A stretch of DNA of 15,325 bases, from positions 1 through 15,325 of the forward strand of contig CAADVA010000210.1 of the NCBI GenBank assembly GCA_900752345.1, in the 5' to 3' direction. Each line of letters begins with the position of its first letter. Positions within the stretch are counted from its first letter, which is position 1. The stretch is from an uncultured Collinsella sp. GTDB taxonomy: Bacteria > Actinomycetota > Coriobacteriia > Coriobacteriales > Coriobacteriaceae. Made by a program: the position numbers and the translations under genes. The notes under the pieces are model-generated. The model did not search any database and was not told where the DNA came from. It saw only the letters and a program-made list of their open reading frames with translations. Positions 1 to 7,363 of the stretch are shown in pieces.

Positions 1-3
1 GAT

Positions 4-80
4 GGACCTGTAGCTCAGTTGGTTAGAGCGTCCGGCTGATAACCGGGAGGTCACAAGTTCGAATCTTGTCAGGTCCACCA
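4..80 (+). tRNA. tRNA-Ile (anticodon GAT), first copy
   Basis: Full cloverleaf of 77 nt with an encoded CCA end. Acceptor arms GGACCTG (4-10) and CAGGTCC (70-76) pair perfectly, the discriminator is A77 and CCA is 78-80. The anticodon stem TCCGG/CCGGG flanks loop CTGATAA, with anticodon GAT at 38-40, which decodes AUC/AUU. The T arm carries the usual GTTCGAATC. It is identical to the second copy at 228-304, including the three bases in front of it. Its promoter lies outside the window. Confidence 0.97.
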
Positions 81-91
81 CTTTCTTTCGC

Positions 92-138
92 AATAAACAC
101 CCCAGCGAGAGCCGAGTCGCCGCTGGGGTGTTTATTAC
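92..138. terminator. Perfect 16-bp hairpin between tRNA-Ile and tRNA-Ala
   Basis: AATAAACACCCCAGCG (92-107) is exactly complementary to CGCTGGGGTGTTTATT (121-136), with a 13-nt loop. A G/C-rich core with an A-rich 5' foot and a T-rich 3' foot is the layout of a bidirectional intrinsic terminator, although the T run is broken (TTTATTA). No promoter is evident between it and the next tRNA at 148, so it may instead be a processing hairpin or a leaky terminator within one tRNA transcript. Confidence 0.55.
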
Positions 139-147
139 TGTCTCCGT

Positions 148-223
148 GGGGGTTTAGCTCAGCTGGGAGAGCGCGGGCTTTGCAAGCCTGAGGTCAGGGG
201 TTCGATCCCCCTAACCTCCACCA
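148..223 (+). tRNA. tRNA-Ala (anticodon TGC)
   Basis: Cloverleaf of 76 nt with encoded CCA (221-223). The acceptor pairs GGGGGTT (148-154) with AACCTCC (213-219). The third pair is G-T, the G3-U70 wobble that is the main alanine identity element. Anticodon TGC is at 181-183 in loop TTTGCAA. It lies between two identical tRNA-Ile genes. Ile(GAT)-Ala(TGC) is the pair normally found inside bacterial rRNA operon spacers, but no rRNA sequence is visible here. Confidence 0.97.
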
Positions 224-227
224 TGAT

Positions 228-304
228 GGACCTGTAGCTCAGTTGGTTAGAGCGTCCGGCTGATAACCGGGAGGTCACAAGTTCGAATCTTGTCAGGTCC
301 ACCA
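228..304 (+). tRNA. tRNA-Ile (anticodon GAT), second copy
   Basis: Base-for-base duplicate of the gene at 4-80, and the identity runs from 225 to 304 (80 nt, including a leading GAT). Anticodon GAT is at 262-264 and the encoded CCA at 302-304. It starts four bases after the CCA of tRNA-Ala, so the two must be co-transcribed and separated by processing. A terminator follows at 319-349. Confidence 0.97.
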
Positions 305-318
305 TCAAAACTGTGAAG

Positions 319-349
319 AGCCCTGGGGCATTGCCTTGGGGCTTTTTTC
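319..349 (+). terminator. Intrinsic terminator of the tRNA cluster
   Basis: AGCCCTGGGGCA (319-330) pairs with TGCCTTGGGGCT (332-343) using three G-T wobbles, and a run of six T follows directly (343-348). It ends the tRNA-Ala/tRNA-Ile transcript. Confidence 0.8.
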
Positions 350-376
350 TTGTCTGAAATAAATCTCATTTTGGTT

Positions 377-406
377 TTGTGTGCTGTGCGAAAGTTTGGG
401 TAGTAT
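377..406 (+). promoter_or_regulatory. Candidate promoter for the BFN-domain gene operon
   Basis: TTGTGT (377-382) and TAGTAT (401-406) are separated by 18 bases, ahead of the CDS at 463. The -10 matches consensus well and the -35 only in its first half. It is the best sigma70-like pair between the tRNA terminator and the gene. Confidence 0.35.
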
Positions 407-462
407 AGCTATTCAATGCGGCGGACTGCCGCGTGTTAACCGCTACGTACCGGAGGTGTTCC

Positions 463-963
463 ATGGTTCGTGTCGACATAGAGACCATCGTCATGGCCGC
501 CGGTCCCGTGCCATCGCTTATCGTGCTTCGCGAGCGCTGCAGCAAATCGGACTCGCCCGCGCCACTGCGTTCCCTTTCCATTCAGACTGGTTCGTTTGAA
601 GCTGCTGCCATCAGCCGCGGCATCGATAGCGGTCGCGCCGAGCGCCCGATTACCCATGACCTGTTGCTCGATACTGTTGGCGCCCTGGGCGCCAAGCTCG
701 AGCGCATCGAGATCGTTCGCGCCGAGCCGCCGGTGTTCTACGCGACGATCGTCGTACTGGCCGATGGTGGCGAGCGCAAGATCGACGCCCGCCCCAGTGA
801 TGCCATTGCCCTTGCCGTGCGCAGCAATGCCCCCATGTTTGTGGAGGACGACATCATGAATCGCCTGGGCACTGTTTCTACCCACGCCGAGGAAGTCGAC
901 GACGAGCAGGAGTTCGAGAAGTTCGACGAGTTCGTCCATACGCTCTCCCCCGATGATTTTTAA
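463..963 (+). CDS. Bifunctional nuclease (BFN/DUF151) domain protein
   Basis: A 166-residue protein. The core at about residues 5-125 is the BFN/DUF151 domain: an N-terminal strand (VDIETIVMA), the block RPITHDLLLD, and the hallmark DARPSDAIALAVRSNAP followed by MFVEDDIM. In the family some members have DNase/RNase activity and others are uncharacterised stress proteins, so nuclease activity here is inference. The tail (about 127-166) is acidic and probably disordered (EEVDDEQEFEKFDEF). I chose the ATG at 463 because GGAGG sits six bases upstream (452-456); a GTG at 433 in frame has no such site. The next gene's reading frame begins directly after its stop, so the three genes to 1833 are likely one operon. 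Confidence 0.88.
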   Translation: MVRVDIETIVMAAGPVPSLIVLRERCSKSDSPAPLRSLSIQTGSFEAAAISRGIDSGRAERPITHDLLLDTVGALGAKLERIEIVRAEPPVFYATIVVLADGGERKIDARPSDAIALAVRSNAPMFVEDDIMNRLGTVSTHAEEVDDEQEFEKFDEFVHTLSPDDF

Positions 964-996
964 ATGACGAGTAGCCATGAGACGGAGTGTGCACTG

Positions 997-1353
997 ATGG
1001 GTCGCGGCGTTTCAGCCGAAGCCGCCGCCATTGCCCGCGAGGCCCAGATGCGCTCGGAGGCATCCGAGGCCGCACGCATTGCCTATGTGACGCAGGCCCG
1101 CACGCTTCGCGAGCGCCGCGGCTCGTTTATCAAGATGGTTGTCGTCTCCGTCCTTGTCGCGGCAATCTGCTCGCGCCTTCGTGGTACAGTTGGTGCGCTT
1201 GGGTTTTCGATCTCTACGGGCCTTGTGATCTGGGGTGTGGTCGATGCGGTAATGCTGACCAGTCAGATCAAGGTGCTCGACAAGCGCGCAGCGGACATGA
1301 TGCGCGCCCGCGACGCTGCCGCCAGGATCGCCGCCGAGGCACAAGAACTGTAA
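997..1353 (+). CDS. Small membrane protein with two transmembrane helices, function unknown
   Basis: A 118-residue protein that I do not recognise as a named family. It has an Ala/Glu/Arg-rich N-terminal helix (residues 1-43), two hydrophobic segments (about 46-60 and 65-87) joined by a short turn with Arg and Gly, and an Ala/Arg-rich C-terminal helix (about 92-118). Both ends could form coiled coils facing the cytoplasm. The ATG at 997 has GGAG nine bases upstream (984-987). An in-frame ATG at 964 abuts the stop of the BFN gene but has no ribosome binding site; use of it would add 11 residues. Position in the BFN operon suggests co-expression, not a specific role. Confidence 0.7.
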   Translation: MGRGVSAEAAAIAREAQMRSEASEAARIAYVTQARTLRERRGSFIKMVVVSVLVAAICSRLRGTVGALGFSISTGLVIWGVVDAVMLTSQIKVLDKRAADMMRARDAAARIAAEAQEL

Positions 1354-1383
1354 CGACGCCAGACTCGATGGGAAGGTCTTAAG

Positions 1384-1833
1384 ATGGCACAGGATATGCA
1401 GGACGCCGGTAACGTCTCCGCCGAGCTCGACGCCATGGTGTGCGATCTGATCGGCGCGTTCTTGGATGACCTTGCCGCCGGTGAAAACCCTGGCGTGGTC
1501 GTGGCAATTGAGGACGCCGCTTCCAACCGCTATCTGGCGGCGCTCGATGAGGATGGCGAAGAGGCGTGCCTCGAGGCGGCCACCAACTTTATCTCCGAGC
1601 ACAAGATGGGTCTTAAGGACGAGGGCCTGGGCCGTATCGCTCGCTATGCCATCGGCTACACCGGCTGCGTCGAGATTGACGGCGGCTATCACGATGCTCT
1701 GCTCGTGAGCTTCTTCGAAACCACGCTCGAGAGTGGTTTTTCGGCATATGTGCTGTATGAGGGCATGGGCGCCGGCGATGGTTTTATGTGGAGCGACCCT
1801 GAACCTGCAGGTGAGGAAACCCCTCTCATCTAA
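1384..1833 (+). CDS. Conserved-looking hypothetical protein, acidic, 149 residues
   Basis: Not recognised. It is a soluble, strongly acidic protein without signal peptide or membrane segment. The N-terminal part is helical in character (SAELDAMVCDLIGAFLDDL), followed by alternating strand-like stretches (NPGVVVAIEDAAS, GYTGCVEIDGGYHDALLVSFF, FSAYVLYEG) and a short acidic tail. GGAAGG about eight bases upstream supports the ATG at 1384. It lies 30 bases after the small membrane protein and is probably the last gene of that operon. Codon use matches its neighbours, so it looks native rather than acquired. Confidence 0.75.
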   Translation: MAQDMQDAGNVSAELDAMVCDLIGAFLDDLAAGENPGVVVAIEDAASNRYLAALDEDGEEACLEAATNFISEHKMGLKDEGLGRIARYAIGYTGCVEIDGGYHDALLVSFFETTLESGFSAYVLYEGMGAGDGFMWSDPEPAGEETPLI

Positions 1834-1950
1834 AATCGCTAAAATAAACGAGTTTTCGGTAAAAGGCTCAATATTCCCGCCGAGCGTTGCGTTGCTGGGT
1901 GGGTCGCATACGCGTGCCGGTTGTATATAGATAGAAGATAGGGGAACTAC

Positions 1951-3789
<1,839 letters not shown>

Positions 3790-3817
3790 GCGCCGAGCTT
3801 TATAGCGACTAACAAGA

Positions 3818-3851
3818 AAGGGCGCCGACCATCGCGGTCGGTGCCCTTTTT
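3818..3851 (+). terminator. Intrinsic terminator after typA
   Basis: GGGCGCCGACC (3820-3830) pairs with GGTCGGTGCCC (3836-3846) with one G-T wobble and a five-base loop, followed by five T. The A run ahead of the stem lengthens the pairing into the T tract and could let it work for the minus-strand gene as well. Confidence 0.9.
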
Positions 3852-3876
3852 GGTGCACAGGGATTGAGTTGGTCTG

Positions 3877-3911
3877 CACCACCGCAAAGGTGTCTGTCCC
3901 CTTTGTGGTGG
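3877..3911. repeat. Short intergenic hairpin carrying GGTGTCTGTCCCC
   Basis: CCACCGCAAAGG (3879-3890) pairs with CCTTTGTGGTGG (3900-3911) with a single G-T wobble, leaving the loop TGTCTGTCC. It has no T run on either strand, so it is not a simple terminator. It lies between the typA terminator and the 3' end of the minus-strand bactofilin-like gene. The motif resembles short palindromic intergenic repeats I recall in many bacterial genomes; that is memory, not a search. Confidence 0.5.
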
Positions 3912-3918
3912 TTGACGG

Positions 3919-5064
3919 CTAGGCGGAAGGAAGGCCCGGAGTATTGGCGGCCTGCTGCGGCTTGAGGCGGGCGTTGCGCCAGATGATCTGGATGACGTAG
4001 CCGAGCGTAAAGACGAAGGCTACGCCGCTGACAAAGCTGCCCATAAGGGGAAGTGCCGTGAGTGCGCCCGCGGCGATACCGCCCACGGCGGCCATGGCGT
4101 AGCGGTTCTGGCTGTGTCCGATCATGCGTGCGATCGCGGTGCCCGTAAACGCCGCCGAGACCAGAGCGATACCGATCACGGCGCACATGAGAGCTCCGGC
4201 GAGTGACAGACCTGCAATCGAGATGATGAGTAACAGGACGGCGGGAACGGCGGCCACCGTGCCCAAAAGACCGCTCACCCACAGAGGGGTAGGTCGTTGA
4301 CGAAGCATGCCGGCGGCGCTGGCGGTCGCGCGCGGAAAGACGAGCTCGAGGAGGATCGCGACAAAGCAGGTGGAAAGCGCCGCGGCGACGATGCCGCCGA
4401 TGGTGTCGTTAATCGTTGAGGTGTTCTCGTTCTCGGTACGGTCGATCTTGAGGGCTCCGACCTGAGCGCCCTCGGCCCGCTCGGGGTCCTCGGAAACATG
4501 CGCGCTCACGGTGCCGGTGATGCGGGCGTTTTTGCCCAAGACGAGCTTATCGGCCCAAACCTCGACATCGCCCTCGACGGTGCCGTCGATGGTCACCGTA
4601 TCGCCTGCAAGTGCTGCCGACTTGGTGGAGCCTCGCAGGGCAACAGTATCGCCCATCGCGTAAAAACAGTTGGCGGTGCTACCGGTGTTGAGCACGACGT
4701 GCTGACCGGCTACCGTCACGCTGCCATCGATTGCGGTTTTGGAGATATCGATGGTGCGCGCCGCCAGGCGAACGGCTCCGCCTACGGTGCAGTCGCGAAT
4801 CGATAGGCTGTCGCATGCCGCGATAATATCGCGGCCGATGGAGGCATCGTCCAGGTTAAGGCTTTGGCCAGCCCAGTACAGGTCGCCCGCGACGCCAGAC
4901 GGATTTGAGTCAGCTTCGGTTGCGAGTACGTTGCCCGCGGTGTCTGTGCCGGCGAACGACGCCGTGGGAAGTACGGTCAGCGCAAGCGCAATCAGTACGA
5001 ATAGGAGGGCGATGCGGGCCTGCGCTTTGTGGCGCTTGGTCGACGGTTCTAGGTTGCAAGGCAT
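3919..5064 (-). CDS. Exported bactofilin-like beta-helix protein with membrane domain
   Basis: A 381-residue protein. Residues 1-38 form a signal peptide: basic KRHKAQAR, then a hydrophobic core, then a cleavage-like ASFA-GT. Residues 58-186 show about seven short strand repeats of the polymer-forming/bactofilin kind (GDLYWAGQSLNLDDASIGRD, GDTVTIDGTVEGDVEVWADK). A charged linker (190-220) follows, then four or five membrane segments (about 222-242, 262-283, 285-309, 323-343, 345-362). Bactofilins are normally cytoplasmic, whereas this type places the beta-helix outside the membrane; its job is unknown. The ATG at 5064 has AAGGA seven bases upstream. A longer frame to 5112 would run through an upstream dyad and is unlikely. 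It lies downstream of the TRIC-type gene on the same strand, with a 106-base gap and a possible operator. Confidence 0.8.
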   Translation of the reverse strand: MPCNLEPSTKRHKAQARIALLFVLIALALTVLPTASFAGTDTAGNVLATEADSNPSGVAGDLYWAGQSLNLDDASIGRDIIAACDSLSIRDCTVGGAVRLAARTIDISKTAIDGSVTVAGQHVVLNTGSTANCFYAMGDTVALRGSTKSAALAGDTVTIDGTVEGDVEVWADKLVLGKNARITGTVSAHVSEDPERAEGAQVGALKIDRTENENTSTINDTIGGIVAAALSTCFVAILLELVFPRATASAAGMLRQRPTPLWVSGLLGTVAAVPAVLLLIISIAGLSLAGALMCAVIGIALVSAAFTGTAIARMIGHSQNRYAMAAVGGIAAGALTALPLMGSFVSGVAFVFTLGYVIQIIWRNARLKPQQAANTPGLPSA

Positions 5065-5076
5065 AGTGAATCCTTC

Positions 5077-5101
5077 GTTAGATACTCGGCGTATATCTAA
5101 C
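5077..5101. promoter_or_regulatory. Perfect dyad GTTAGATA-N9-TATCTAAC upstream of the bactofilin-like gene
   Basis: The arms at 5077-5084 and 5094-5101 are exact reverse complements. The dyad ends 12 bases before the start codon at 5064, directly ahead of the Shine-Dalgarno. Arm length and spacing fit a dimeric repressor site better than a stable RNA hairpin, as the arms are A/T-rich. The regulator is unknown; PadR- or MarR-type proteins use sites of this general form. Confidence 0.5.
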
Positions 5102-5170
5102 AGGGTACCCAACGTGCGAGCGCTCTAAAAGAACCTCTCGGTTGCATTTCGAAAGGTCGTGCCGTGCTAC

Positions 5171-5812
5171 CTACTTTTTGTGGTGCAAAAAGCGTGCGAT
5201 GTCTTCTTCGGTGGGGCTTTTGATGTCGAAGCGCAGCGAGAGCCAGCGCAGACCCATGGTCACGATAACGCATACGACCAGCGCGGCGACATTGCTGACC
5301 AAGCCACTCATGACGAGGCTTACATAGCTTGCCGATCCGGCGATGGCCGCGATGGCATAAAAGTTGGTGCGTTGGAAAATGCCCGGAACCACGCCCATAA
5401 AGCCGTCGCGCAGCATGCCGCCGCCCACCGCGGTGAAAAAGCCCATCATGATGCAAACGACGGGTGCAAATCCGTAGACCAGTGCCTTGTCTGCGCCGGT
5501 TGCCGCATAGATGCCGACCGAGATGATGTCGAGCAGGGGGATGAGTTTGTCGGGCTTATCGACGATTGCCGGGAAGATGTAAATGATGGCCGCCGTGGCG
5601 ATGGAGAGCGGCAGCGCCATTGGCTGGTTGAGGATGTAGACGTTGCCGACCTGGAGTGTCATGTCGCGCAAAAGACCGCCGCCCAGACCGCAGACTACCG
5701 CGAGTGCGACCGCGCCCACCAGGTCGAGCTTGTGTTCGCGCGCAACCAGCACACCCGAGATCGATGCAGCGACAACGGCGAACATCTCGAGCCAAAATGG
5801 GATAGCGACCAT
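5171..5812 (-). CDS. TRIC/YicG-type (UPF0126) seven-helix membrane protein
   Basis: A 213-residue integral membrane protein of about seven helices. It has the duplicated family signature GLGGGLLRD (42-50) and AVGGGMLRD (128-136), each followed by a short loop and another helix. This marks two UPF0126 repeats, the fold of the bacterial homologues of trimeric intracellular cation channels. Some bacterial homologues conduct ions; others (YicG-like) have been linked to amino-acid transport, so the substrate is open. Start choice: ATG 5812 puts the first helix where the family has it but has a weak site (CGGATG). An in-frame TTG at 5860 has an excellent AAGGA eight bases upstream and would add 16 residues. 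The longer frame to 6121 runs through an inverted repeat and is not credible. Confidence 0.85.
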   Translation of the reverse strand: MVAIPFWLEMFAVVAASISGVLVAREHKLDLVGAVALAVVCGLGGGLLRDMTLQVGNVYILNQPMALPLSIATAAIIYIFPAIVDKPDKLIPLLDIISVGIYAATGADKALVYGFAPVVCIMMGFFTAVGGGMLRDGFMGVVPGIFQRTNFYAIAAIAGSASYVSLVMSGLVSNVAALVVCVIVTMGLRWLSLRFDIKSPTEEDIARFLHHKK

Positions 5813-5991
5813 GGCATCCGAGGCATGTGAGGTAACGGTTATAGCGGCGACAACGGGCAAGATGGGGTCCTTTGAGTTGCGGGTTTGGACAATGCCCGTA
5901 CATAGTACATGGTTGTGGGAGGTCGTGACCCCATTGCTCGGTAAACGGTCGGCAGCGGATGCTGGCGTGGCATTGCTGGAATGCCGGGGGT

Positions 5992-6074
5992 TCAAAACAT
6001 GTACGTCACCCTCCAAAAACGACATTTTTCGACATCTTTGGAGGCTGACGTACATGTTCGGATTGAGCTCACGG
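5992..6074. repeat. Left inverted repeat, itself a long hairpin
   Basis: It pairs with 7182-7265 as an inverted copy. Internally ACATGTACGTCA (5997-6008) is complementary to 6046-6057; after one C-C mismatch CCTCCAAA (6010-6017) is complementary to 6037-6044. The loop contains CGACAT twice (6020-6025 and 6030-6035), ten bases apart. The inner flank GGATTGAGCTCACGG (6060-6074) is shared with the right copy but is outside the hairpin. Confidence 0.85.
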
Positions 6075-6079
6075 CATGA

Positions 6080-6109
6080 GCGAGTTGATTTACTCGCATC
6101 CGGTATATT
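6080..6109. promoter_or_regulatory. Dyad GCGAGT-N6-ACTCGC and TATATT ahead of the nuclease-like gene
   Basis: GCGAGT (6080-6085) and ACTCGC (6092-6097) form a perfect dyad around TGATTT. TATATT at 6104-6109 is a plausible -10, and no good -35 is found at 16-18 bases, so a promoter depending on an activator or a repressor site is possible. It is 56 bases upstream of the start codon and just inside the left repeat. Confidence 0.35.
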
Positions 6110-6164
6110 TCCCCGCTTCAACGGACATAAGAGTTGGATATCGGCTCAGAGCGAGAGGCCCTCA

Positions 6165-7187
6165 ATGGATACCCCTGTTCTCATTTCGCATAAAACCGCA
6201 TGGCTTGTCCATCATGCACCCCAGAATTTGGTTCAGTCTCTTGCGCGCCACGACTACCAGATAGGTGCACGAGGCATCTCCACCCAGCAACGCGTTGCGC
6301 GCATACGACAAGCCCTTACCGACTGCGGCATTCCATCCGATATGCTCAAGACTATCGATATCTCGGTTGTATTCGAATTCGAGCGAATTCGCACCAAAGG
6401 CGTCATTTGCCACATTCTTGGACAAAATCTTCCCTACGAGCATATTGACGAGTTGACGCCAGGAATCTTCATCACCGACGAAGCCTTCACCTTCGTGCTC
6501 GCTGCCGAGTGGATGGATAGGATCGAATGTCTCGAATATGGCTATGAAGTTTGCGGCGATTATCGCATGAGGCTCAATCCCGCCGACCCTTATACCGAGC
6601 AACCAGCCACCACCTCCAAGGATGAAATAACCGAACTGCTCGATCGGCACCCCGGCAAACCCGGTGCCACACGTGCACGGCTCGCGCTCAGGCATATCTA
6701 CGATCACTCGGCCTCGCCTATGGAGACCGCTTCGGCAATCGCCTTCTCGCTCCCAACAAGCGAAGGCGGCGTTGGCATCCGAGGTATCGAACTCAACAAA
6801 CCGCTCGAGATTCCCCAGCGTCTCTGGCATTGCGCCAAAGCTCGAACGCTCAAAATCGATGCGCTCGTTACCTACAAGCGCAGGGAGCTCGGTATCGAAT
6901 ATAAGGGCGGCTTTCACGACGAGGTCGAGCGCAAGGGAGCGGATGCGGAACGAGAGGCCGTTCTCTCCCAAATGGGATATCGAATCGTTACGCTCACTTC
7001 GGCTCAGTTCAGCAGTCAGCTCGCCTTTCACCGCGCCATGAACAATATTCGCGAAGCACTCGGCATGCCTCGCAGTACCGACACCGGGTACCAGAGAAAA
7101 CAAAACGAACTACGCAAGGCACTTATCCGCAACTGGAAAGGTATGCGAGACGAGGGGGGCACCTTCCGAATAGTGCCACTCCCGTGA
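6165..7187 (+). CDS. DUF559/Vsr-like PD-(D/E)XK nuclease-domain protein, possibly AbiEi-like N-terminus
   Basis: A 340-residue protein. The C-terminal part (about 165-300) has the order of DUF559/Vsr-type endonucleases: helix ARLALRHIYDHSASPMETA with E187, then KIDALV with D232, strand GIEYKGGFH with E245-x-K247 as the (D/E)xK pair, a charged helix (AEREAVLSQ) and GYRIVTLT. In this fold these residues bind the metal; none is missing. The N-terminal half (1-150) has no motif I can name; in actinobacteria DUF559 domains often follow AbiEi-antitoxin-like regions, which is only a possibility. Related Coriobacteriia proteins come to mind from memory, with unknown function. The ATG at 6165 has AGAGG six bases upstream; the frame is open back to 5643 but crosses the left repeat and the divergent gene. 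The gene is alone in the inverted-repeat cassette and its TGA (7185-7187) is in the right repeat. Codon use is less biased than in the ribosomal operon, consistent with accessory status. Confidence 0.75.
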   Translation: MDTPVLISHKTAWLVHHAPQNLVQSLARHDYQIGARGISTQQRVARIRQALTDCGIPSDMLKTIDISVVFEFERIRTKGVICHILGQNLPYEHIDELTPGIFITDEAFTFVLAAEWMDRIECLEYGYEVCGDYRMRLNPADPYTEQPATTSKDEITELLDRHPGKPGATRARLALRHIYDHSASPMETASAIAFSLPTSEGGVGIRGIELNKPLEIPQRLWHCAKARTLKIDALVTYKRRELGIEYKGGFHDEVERKGADAEREAVLSQMGYRIVTLTSAQFSSQLAFHRAMNNIREALGMPRSTDTGYQRKQNELRKALIRNWKGMRDEGGTFRIVPLP

Positions 7188-7265
7188 GCTCAATCCAAAC
7201 GTGTACGTCAGCCTCCAAAGATGTCGAAAAATGTCGGTTTTGGAGGGTGACGTACGTGTTTTTGA
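7182..7265. repeat. Right inverted repeat, itself a long hairpin
   Basis: Reverse complement of 5992-6074 with four substitutions and one extra base. It contains the stop codon of the nuclease-like gene (7185-7187) and the same inner flank (TGAGCTCAATCC on this strand). The hairpin arms and the double CGACAT loop motif are conserved, and the differences partly keep pairing: both CAT/ATG positions near the tip of the outer stem changed to CAC/GTG together. Confidence 0.85.
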
Positions 7266-7274
7266 GGGAGGGGC

Positions 7275-7299
7275 GGGTTCGAATCCCTCCTCCTCCGCC
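7275..7299 (+). pseudogene. Orphan 25-bp copy of a tRNA-Ser 3' end
   Basis: Exact inverted copy of 7365-7389, which is the T-arm and acceptor 3' end of the minus-strand tRNA-Ser(CGA). It begins at GGGTTCGAATCCC and runs through CTCCTCC, the discriminator G and CC. Upstream of it the sequence no longer matches a tRNA (T-stem partner broken at 7274), so it is not a functional gene. A 3'-end tRNA fragment of this kind is what integration at a tRNA leaves behind, or it is the remains of a rearrangement. Confidence 0.6.
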
Positions 7300-7321
7300 G
7301 TATTTGCTTGTTAGGGACTCA

Positions 7322-7350
7322 AAACAAAAAAGCCCCCAATACTGGGAGCT
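7322..7350 (-). terminator. Intrinsic terminator after tRNA-Ser(CGA)
   Basis: Read on the minus strand, AGCTCCCA pairs with TGGGGGCT (one T-G wobble, loop GTAT) and is followed by six T, then GTTTT. On the plus strand this is 7331-7350 preceded by the A run. It closes the tRNA-Ser unit. Confidence 0.85.
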
Positions 7351-7363
7351 TCCTCAATCTAAA

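Larger units (their letters stand above)
5992..7265. mobile_element. Cassette bounded by ~84-bp inverted repeats, carrying one nuclease-like gene
   Basis: The two ends are the same element in opposite orientation (5992-6074 and 7182-7265, four substitutions and one indel between them). The only gene between them is the DUF559-like CDS, whose stop codon is inside the right repeat. There is no transposase or integrase and I see no clear target duplication, so the term cassette describes structure only. An exact copy of a tRNA-Ser 3' end lies nine bases outside the right repeat. It could be a non-autonomous mobile unit or a gene that is regularly accompanied by this repeat. Confidence 0.4.

Noticed and set aside
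1924..1929. TATATA as a -10 box for typA
   Set aside because: No acceptable -35 at 16-18 bases.
5127..5144. Terminator after the TRIC-type gene (AACC-GAGA-GGTT then CTTTT on the minus strand)
   Set aside because: The stem has only four pairs and the T run is short.
5969..5985. GGCATT/AATGCC hairpin before the left repeat
   Set aside because: Six pairs only and no context to support a function.
5985..5997. GGGGGTTCAAAAC next to the left repeat, reminiscent of a tRNA T arm
   Set aside because: No complementary 3' arm or acceptor follows; too short to call a tRNA remnant.
5643..6164. N-terminal extension of the nuclease-like gene
   Set aside because: It would run through the divergent TRIC-type gene and the left inverted repeat; a good start with AGAGG exists at 6165.
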